64,000 nucleotides of DNA, taken from NCBI RefSeq assembly GCF_002886255.1, contig NZ_KZ614149.1, forward strand, positions 2,728,001 through 2,792,000. Direction: 5' to 3'. This document shows positions 58,729-64,000 of this stretch, one piece after another; within the stretch, counting starts at the first letter, position 1; every line of letters begins with the position of its first letter. Made by a program: the position numbers and the translations under genes. The stretch is from Alteribacillus bidgolensis. Its GTDB lineage: Bacteria > Bacillota > Bacilli > Bacillales > Marinococcaceae. Under the pieces are notes generated by a model. It was not told the origin of the DNA. It worked only from the letters and a program-made list of their open reading frames with translations, and did not search any database.

Positions 58729-59916
58729 TTAGTTATCATTAACTTCTTCATTATTATCTCCACTTCCATTCGGATCTTTACTTGCTTTAAAAGCCGCCCC
58801 TAAACCTAACGAAATCGTACATGCACTAATAATAAACATACTAACTAAGCCCATAGCGCTCGCCACTGCACCCAGCAAAAGCGGTGTAGCTACTTGTGTC
58901 ATCCGGTTCACGGTCAGCCTGAGCCCTAATGTTTCTGCTGAACGTCCCTGTATCGTTGATTCAAGGGTTAGCGTAATGGATAAAGGAGCGCCTATTCCAA
59001 GACCAACACCTAGGAAAAATACCAAAATGCCTGTTACGACAAGGGAGGGAGAAAATGGCAGGCCAACCAAAGCAACGATCATTAATAACATGGTTACGGT
59101 CAGTAGTTTCGTGCTTCCTAAAATGGTTATTAAACGAGAAAGATAAAATCGAATGATGACCCCCGCTAAACCATTAATGGCGATAAAGGTGCCTATGACA
59201 GAATCACTATATTCAAATTGAACACCTAATAACGGAAAAAATGTCATGTATAAATCCCTGGAAAATAAGACGAGAGCACTGAATATCAACGCTAGCCGCA
59301 AGCTCGGGATATGTAATAATTTCATAAAGGAATTGGAGCTATTTTCTATGCCATTTGCGTTTTTGTCCCTTTCTATTGGAGGTTCATCAGGGATGAAAGA
59401 AATGATGATACTGCCGATTAAACCCACTCCCGCTAACATGAGAAAGGCCATTTGATAGTTTGTTAGATCAGCAGCGAACCCACTCGTAAGCGGCCCAAGA
59501 AACATACCGACCCCAACGCCTAAACTAAACCACGAAACATTTTTACTTCGGTTTTTATTACTGGATATTCTTCCTACATAATCTTGCGCAGCTAATATGA
59601 ATATCGTTTGGGCGGATCCGGCTATAATTTGGGATGCATATAAGCTGTAGATATTTGGAAAAATCCCAGGCAGTGCGATGCCTGCCACACCTAAGTACCC
59701 GCCGATAATAAGTGCCAGTTTTGAATGAAGGTAGTCTATTTTTTTCCCAAGACGAATTGCAAATAAAAGAGGAAAAAAGGAAAATAAACTTGTTATCAAC
59801 CCAATATGCGTAGCGCTCGCCCCAAGATCATAGGCAAATAACGAAACGGTGGGGCGGGTCCCCATTAGTGATAAAACGTTAAAGCAGGATATGATCATAA
59901 TTAAAACAAGTTTCAA
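58729..59916 (-). CDS. MFS transporter
   Basis: A 395-residue twelve-helix carrier. It begins at TTG behind GGTGAT. Motifs include MGTRPTVSLFAYDLGASATHIGLITSLFSFFPLLFAI (helices 1-2, first part), the loop RLGKKIDYLHSKLAL, LFILAAQDYVGRISSNKNRSKNVSWFSLGVGVGMFLGPL (segment naming helix 4-5, with GPLTSG) and a second-half loop FYLSRLITILGSTKLL. It resembles general MFS_1 drug or metabolite carriers. It has no partner genes and its substrate is unknown; the IclR operon is downstream and separately terminated. Confidence 0.85.
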   Translation of the reverse strand: MKLVLIMIISCFNVLSLMGTRPTVSLFAYDLGASATHIGLITSLFSFFPLLFAIRLGKKIDYLHSKLALIIGGYLGVAGIALPGIFPNIYSLYASQIIAGSAQTIFILAAQDYVGRISSNKNRSKNVSWFSLGVGVGMFLGPLTSGFAADLTNYQMAFLMLAGVGLIGSIIISFIPDEPPIERDKNANGIENSSNSFMKLLHIPSLRLALIFSALVLFSRDLYMTFFPLLGVQFEYSDSVIGTFIAINGLAGVIIRFYLSRLITILGSTKLLTVTMLLMIVALVGLPFSPSLVVTGILVFFLGVGLGIGAPLSITLTLESTIQGRSAETLGLRLTVNRMTQVATPLLLGAVASAMGLVSMFIISACTISLGLGAAFKASKDPNGSGDNNEEVNDN

Positions 59917-60391
59917 TTTGCATCACCAGTTTCTAGGTCCTTCCCATTAGCTGAGGGCCAGTTCACCTTTATGTACTGCTCATTTGCAAACAGCCTGCTT
60001 TCAATATACATTATTAAAATTATGAAAACAAAAAATGCTCTCGCATTTGAGAACTTTTGAAAAACGGTTATTGAGATACTGGGTGGTGCTGAAACGAACA
60101 TAACGATCAATCAATCGTTTAATTAAATTAAGGCGCCACACCGTTTGGACGCAGCGGTAAGCCAAATTTTTCTAATTCAAACTTATTTGGCTTGAAAGTC
60201 TCCTATCTTACATAAAGCTCTTTATGTACGGCCGTGTTATTATTTATTGTTCCATACATTTTAGGGGTCCTTTCTGAACAGATTGTAATTGATGCAGTAT
60301 CAATACTTTTATCCTCTTATTCACTAAAAAAAGAGAGTACCACATTTTAAGTAAGTACCCTCTTGTTTATATGAAAAATGTCTGTTGGTTT
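59917..60391. other. Gene-free spacer with hairpins
   Basis: No gene. AAGCCAAAT (60160-60168) pairs with ATTTGGCTT (60185-60193). A 25-codon minus-strand scrap (FKPNKFELEKFGLPLRPNG, stop at 60128-60130) may be a gene end but is too short to call. A terminator closes the region at 60331-60364. Confidence 0.4.
60331..60364 (-). terminator. Terminator of the aroK-type operon
   Basis: AAGAGAGTAC (60331-60340) pairs with GTACCCTCTT (60355-60364) with one mismatch; the minus strand ends in seven T residues. Confidence 0.7.
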
Positions 60392-60964
60392 TCAGTCAAC
60401 AATATACGGCTGATACCATTCCCAGCCGAGCTTCAGCAGGCTGACGATTTCATCTGCAACCTCTTCTTCGTTCATGGAATCGGTTTTTACTTGAAAGCTG
60501 TTTAGATTATAGGTGCTCTGCCGCTTTTGAAAAAGCTCTTCTATTTCTTCCATCGATTTATTATGAAGAACAGGACGGTTATCAATAATCAAGCTTAACC
60601 GGTCTTTCCAGGAGTCCCACGTAAGATCGAGCGAAATCACAATGCAATACTCCATGCATGCTTCTCTGATTTCGTCTTGGGTATATGCCCCGCCGCCAAG
60701 AGAAAGAATCTTTAGGCGTTTGTTTTTACAGTAGTCGATGGAAATTTCCCGTTCAATTCGGCGAAATTCTTCTTCCCCCTTGGTGCGGAAGATCTCCGAA
60801 ACTTCCATCCCGTATTTTTCTTCAATCACCTTATCGATATCTACAAAATCGCGGTACAGCTTTTTAGACAATCGTTCTCCAATGGTCGTTTTCCCTACTC
60901 CCATAAATCCAATAAGAGCAATGTTTCTTTCTCTTAGCGAAGGTACATTTTCCATTGAACACAC
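60392..60964 (-). CDS. aroK: Shikimate kinase-type protein
   Basis: A 190-residue P-loop kinase with the features of shikimate kinase: Walker A GFMGVGKTTIG, the substrate-binding DxD in FVDIDKVIEEKYG, REEE-type EEFRRIERE, LSLGGGAYT and the lid Arg in NRPVLHN. Shikimate kinase phosphorylates shikimate at O3. The start is GTG at 60964 (GAGG four bases upstream) or ATG at 60955. Its place as last gene of an operon with a TIM-barrel isomerase, a CaiB-type transferase and a carrier is unlike the usual aro setting. It may therefore be a second copy acting on an imported shikimate- or quinate-like compound. Confidence 0.85.
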   Translation of the reverse strand: MCSMENVPSLRERNIALIGFMGVGKTTIGERLSKKLYRDFVDIDKVIEEKYGMEVSEIFRTKGEEEFRRIEREISIDYCKNKRLKILSLGGGAYTQDEIREACMEYCIVISLDLTWDSWKDRLSLIIDNRPVLHNKSMEEIEELFQKRQSTYNLNSFQVKTDSMNEEEVADEIVSLLKLGWEWYQPYIVD

Positions 60965-61020
60965 TCTTCCTCTTCCCGTAGATTATATTTCTTTATTCTA
61001 CCCAATGAACGATTTAAGTG

Positions 61021-62376
61021 TCAAACCACTTCGAGAAGTTTTGTTATCCCGTAAGCTGCCGAAATATTCCAGACCATAAAAAGAAACGCAAACAAAATAT
61101 TTTTTAAGCTGACTTGATAAGGATTCAGATTGATATACATGCCCAGTACGGCCGGCGTCACATTAAACGGGCCGATCATCATCGTACAAACCGCCGAACT
61201 TACAATCGTAAGGGTTAACCCAAACGAAAGCTCATCTACAAAAGGATCGATGAACGGGATGAGCAATGCTATCGTAACAAGCGGATGGAAGCCGATAAAC
61301 GCAAGTCCAAAAATAAACATCCCGATAAGCAGAAACAGAAGAAAATACATATCTGTTTCATACACGTATTGAACGATCGTATTAATATATGCAAAAGGGC
61401 TTGTATATGGCATTAACTCCACGAAAAAGCCAGCCGACAAGAAAAGAAAAAACATGCCGTGAAGCTTATCTTTGTTGTTTTTTGCCATTAAGTAACCGAG
61501 CCTGCTATAGGCTTTAGGTTTTTTTATAGCGATGGACCAGGCAAAAGAAAAAGGAATGATGGTTACGGTCACGATAAAAAGAAAACCAAGGTCGATCCAT
61601 TGGTTTCCCGTTAACACGATCATTATAAACGCCAGTACGGCCAGGCCCATTTCGAACCCTTTCTTTTTTATAGGGGACAAGCTTTCTGGATCTTTTTTCG
61701 TTTCTTCTTGTCTTAACGTATAACGGTTCCATTTTCTTTGGTGCAGCCGCCAATCAATATAAAGAAATAACAAACTGTTCACCCACAGCACCGGCAGCAG
61801 CCATAAATAACTTTGTCCTGTAATATCAAGTGTCATGGCAAGTAAAATTTCAGTAGGACTCCAAAATAATACGAGCGCATAAGGCCTTAATATCCCATGT
61901 GTAAAAAATACTTGTGTGAACGTCTCTCCAAAATCCTTTACTTTATCGCGCACGGAGCTAATAATAACAGGAACGGTTGCAACGTTTAAAAAAATGGTCA
62001 GCACATAGGTCGCAAACGAGGTTTTTTTGTAAAGTGCACCAGCGTCCTCCGTTTTCATTCCAATCATCCGGCTTAAGGTTTTGTCATAACGGCCCAGTTT
62101 AATAATCGCATTCATAAAGGGAAGGACAAATAATAACGCCAGCAGCCCTAACAACGAACTGAAATACGTTAAAAGCTCAAGCGAATATAATCCTTGTGAA
62201 AAAACGGCAATAAGGCCAAGCCCTAAAAAAATAAGACCCACTGTTTGAAATAAACGCCCTGCCTTGCCTAATGTGAATAAAAGGATGATGATAGATAAAA
62301 TGCCAAGAAAATAGCTTATTATGGGCAAGGACAACACTTGATTAATAATATATAAAAATAAGATAAAAGCATACAA
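61021..62376 (-). CDS. Multi-pass membrane transport protein, unassigned family
   Basis: A 451-residue protein of about 12 hydrophobic helices. It has two similar halves separated by a basic cytosolic loop (about 205-235, RQEETKKDPESLSPIKKK), as in ion-transporter-superfamily carriers such as CitM, ArsB and gluconate permeases. Conserved-looking segments are NVATVPVIISSVRDKVKDFG, FIGFHPLVTIALLIPFIDP and MIGPFNVTPAVLGMYI, which may line a substrate path with GPFN and GFHP loops. I cannot name the family. Its place between the CoA transferase and the kinase suggests import of the operon's organic-acid substrate. Confidence 0.75.
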   Translation of the reverse strand: MYAFILFLYIINQVLSLPIISYFLGILSIIILLFTLGKAGRLFQTVGLIFLGLGLIAVFSQGLYSLELLTYFSSLLGLLALLFVLPFMNAIIKLGRYDKTLSRMIGMKTEDAGALYKKTSFATYVLTIFLNVATVPVIISSVRDKVKDFGETFTQVFFTHGILRPYALVLFWSPTEILLAMTLDITGQSYLWLLPVLWVNSLLFLYIDWRLHQRKWNRYTLRQEETKKDPESLSPIKKKGFEMGLAVLAFIMIVLTGNQWIDLGFLFIVTVTIIPFSFAWSIAIKKPKAYSRLGYLMAKNNKDKLHGMFFLFLSAGFFVELMPYTSPFAYINTIVQYVYETDMYFLLFLLIGMFIFGLAFIGFHPLVTIALLIPFIDPFVDELSFGLTLTIVSSAVCTMMIGPFNVTPAVLGMYINLNPYQVSLKNILFAFLFMVWNISAAYGITKLLEVV

Positions 62377-62451
62377 ATAGAAAATCGTTTTTCACCTGCT
62401 TCCTGATGCAATAAATTCATCGGCATGGGCGTCCCATACCGATGAATTCGA

Positions 62452-63651
62452 TTAAATAACTCCTTTATCTTTCAACTCCGAAATTTCTGCTTCAGAATAT
62501 CCGAGCATGGATGAAAGCAATTCTTCATTGTTTTCCCCAAGATCCGGAGAAAGATTTCTTACACTGCCCGGTGTTTTTTCAAACTTCGGTACGATACCAG
62601 GTGTTTTTATTTTTCCTAATCTTGGATGTTCGAGTTCAATAATATTATCTCGGGCTTGATATTGAGGGTGTTCAAAGATATCCTGTATATTGAGGATCGG
62701 GCTTACTGGAACTCCGTATTCGCCTAAATACTCTACCAGTTCGTCCCGTTCCTTGGTTTTCATCCAATCTTCTACGATTTGTACTATTTCTTTGTCATTT
62801 TGCAGTCTGACTGAATTCGTATAAAATTTTTCATGTTCTAATAGATCTTCTCTGCCCATCGCTTTAGCAAGACGATTAAAGGTTGTGTCTGTACTTGTTA
62901 CTAACACGACATAGTGCCCATCTTTTGTCTCAAACGTTCCGGCTGGGCTCGAATGGCCGCTTAACCCCGGCGCGCGTTCTCTCACTTTTCCGAGCTGATC
63001 ATATTCTGCTACAAGAAACTCCATCATCCGAAATACTGTTTCATAAAGAGCAATGTCTATCATTTGTCCGGTGCCGTTCTCATTGGTATCTCGATGATAT
63101 AAACCGGTTATGGCTGCAAAAGCAACGTAAACGCCAGTAATATAATCGGTTAATGAAAAGGATGGACTAACAGGTGCACGATCAGAATACCCCTGTAAAT
63201 AAGTAAATCCGCTGAACGCTGTGGCAGGGGTACCAAAGCCTGCTTTTTCTTTATAAGGGCCGGTTTGTCCATATCCTGACACCCTGATCATAAGAAGATC
63301 AGGATTTATTTTTTTCAATTCGTCATAGCCTGCTCCCCATTTTTCCAAAGTGCCGGGCCGAAAGTTTTCAATAAGAATATCGACTTCCGATGCGAGCTTT
63401 TTTAAAATTTCTATCCCTTCGTCCGTATGCAAATCGAGCGTAAGAGATTTTTTGTTTCTGGAAAGTCCCGGCCATCTCAGCGGCTCTTCTCCTTTAAATG
63501 GGCCGACATGCCTTAAGGTATCTCCTTTTCCCGGCATTTCCACCTTAATCACTTCTGCTCCGAAATCTCCTAATAAAACAGAACCATACGGGGCAGCTAT
63601 CATGGTTGATACGTCTAGAACTTTTACTCCTTCTAATGGTGTTCCAGCCAT
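62452..63651 (-). CDS. CaiB/BaiF family III CoA-transferase
   Basis: A 399-residue class III CoA-transferase that moves CoA between two carboxylic acids through a mixed anhydride and a glutamyl or aspartyl thioester. Signatures are GVKVLDVSTMIAAPYGSVLLGDFGAEVIKVE at the N-terminus, SRNKKSLTLDLHTDEG, ENFRPGTLEKWGAGYDEL and SGYGQTGPYKEKAGF. The catalytic Asp should be the one in FSLTDYITGVYVAF. It starts next to the stop of the TIM-barrel gene and is followed by the carrier gene. The acid it activates is unknown. Confidence 0.92.
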   Translation of the reverse strand: MAGTPLEGVKVLDVSTMIAAPYGSVLLGDFGAEVIKVEMPGKGDTLRHVGPFKGEEPLRWPGLSRNKKSLTLDLHTDEGIEILKKLASEVDILIENFRPGTLEKWGAGYDELKKINPDLLMIRVSGYGQTGPYKEKAGFGTPATAFSGFTYLQGYSDRAPVSPSFSLTDYITGVYVAFAAITGLYHRDTNENGTGQMIDIALYETVFRMMEFLVAEYDQLGKVRERAPGLSGHSSPAGTFETKDGHYVVLVTSTDTTFNRLAKAMGREDLLEHEKFYTNSVRLQNDKEIVQIVEDWMKTKERDELVEYLGEYGVPVSPILNIQDIFEHPQYQARDNIIELEHPRLGKIKTPGIVPKFEKTPGSVRNLSPDLGENNEELLSSMLGYSEAEISELKDKGVI

Positions 63652-64000
63652 TTACTTCACCTCCTGCTTTGTCAGTGGATGTGTGTTTAAATAGTCCTTG
63701 GCTGATTGCAAACAACGCCTCGCAAATTCTTCATTTCCCAATTCTTGGGCAAGTTTTGCATTTGGCAGCTCGATCGAGTAAGGAATGTTTGGAATTCTAT
63801 TGACGATGCTTCCTACATCAATACCGCCTTCTCCAAGTAAGGAACGTTCCTCTCGAAGCACCCGGGTCATTTCAGGTTTCCATGCCGGAATTTCTCCAGG
63901 CGCGTTACAAAGATGAAGATAACGGAACCAATCACGCGGCACTGCATCTAAATCTTCCACATTATCCTTTGAGCGGTGGAAATGATGAACATCAATCATG
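63652..64000 (-). CDS. Xylose-isomerase-like TIM-barrel protein, C-terminal part
   Basis: The last 116 codons of a sugar-phosphate isomerase/epimerase-type protein (AP_endonuc_2 fold); the start lies beyond base 64000. Metal-site segments are IDVHHFHRSKD with the paired His, WFRYLHLCNAPGE and LLGEGGIDVGSIV, then SIELPNAKLA with the C-terminal metal-ligand Glu. Relatives include 3-dehydroshikimate dehydratase (QuiC/AsbF type), inosose dehydratase and sugar epimerases. With a shikimate kinase-type gene downstream, a shikimate- or inositol-related ring acid is worth considering. Only the C-terminus is visible. Confidence 0.82.
   Translation of the reverse strand, partial: MIDVHHFHRSKDNVEDLDAVPRDWFRYLHLCNAPGEIPAWKPEMTRVLREERSLLGEGGIDVGSIVNRIPNIPYSIELPNAKLAQELGNEEFARRCLQSAKDYLNTHPLTKQEVK

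Noticed and set aside
60128..60202. Short minus-strand coding scrap in the 60-kb spacer
   Set aside because: Only 25 codons are open and part of it forms a hairpin; too little to call a gene.

Overview
The window reads as chromosomal DNA of a spore-forming, salt- and alkali-adapted member of the Bacillaceae. The support is low to moderate GC content, Bacillus-type ribosome binding sites, TTG and GTG starts, two YheC/YheD spore-coat type ATP-grasp genes, an NhaP-type Na+/H+ antiporter, a BCCT osmolyte carrier, acidic surface lipoproteins and the Bacillus-type nagA-nagB-nagR arrangement. No rRNA, tRNA or CRISPR array was seen. Genus assignment is not possible from sequence reading alone.

Layout. 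1-1.25 kb: sulfate activation (cysN fragment, cysD). 1.5-3.5 kb: a broken IS110-type transposase, gene fragments and repeats. 3.5-7.6 kb: NhaP antiporter, then a TetR regulator and a Tet(L)-like drug efflux pump that carry matching palindromic operators. 7.6-7.9 kb: a small IS605-like element with no tnpB but with an apparent omega-RNA-type 3' end. 8-9 kb: FMN reductase and a small gene. 9.4-22.4 kb: a catabolic regulon of HpcH-type aldolase, alpha/beta hydrolase, two HisD-like dehydrogenases, a sugar-type ABC importer, an amidase, a double SnoaL-like protein, a cupin, an SDR and a LacI regulator. Seven near-identical 16-bp palindromes sit in front of its transcription units. 22.8-26.9 kb: flavin reductase, MFS carrier, FCD-type GntR regulator and a second flavin reductase. 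27.9-30.2 kb: YheC/YheD pair. 30.7-41.3 kb: housekeeping and envelope genes (MtnE-like aminotransferase, SGNH hydrolase, DUF2243 protein, NlpC/P60 endopeptidase, ROK kinase, two secreted M14 peptidases, DUF2294). 41.6-49.2 kb: N-acetylglucosamine use (PTS EIICB, SIS protein, nagR, nagB, nagA), interrupted by a cytochrome P450 flanked by repeat-rich spacers. 49.3-51.5 kb: frameshifted thioesterase and BCCT carrier. 51.6-58.4 kb: TRAP importer, L-rhamnonate-type dehydratase, Zn-alcohol dehydrogenase, FAH-family hydrolase and IclR regulator, which together fit a non-phosphorylative deoxy-sugar-acid pathway. 58.7-59.9 kb: MFS carrier. 60.4-64 kb: an operon of TIM-barrel isomerase, CaiB-type CoA transferase, multi-pass carrier and shikimate kinase.

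The most unusual items are the 13-kb LacI regulon, whose substrate cannot be read from the genes; the tnpB-less IS605-like element; the sugar-acid cluster with a zinc dehydrogenase where an SDR is known; the shikimate kinase inside a catabolic-looking operon; and several repeat-rich spacers (about 25.7-26.3, 30.2-30.5, 43.0-43.8 and 45.0-45.6 kb) with purine/pyrimidine-biased periodic units and GGGTCTGGCCCC-type palindromes. Several genes are decayed by single lesions: IS110 transposase (in-frame TAA and lost N-terminus), DUF2294 tandem protein (in-frame TAA), thioesterase (frameshift at an A5 run) and a tyrosine-kinase tail.
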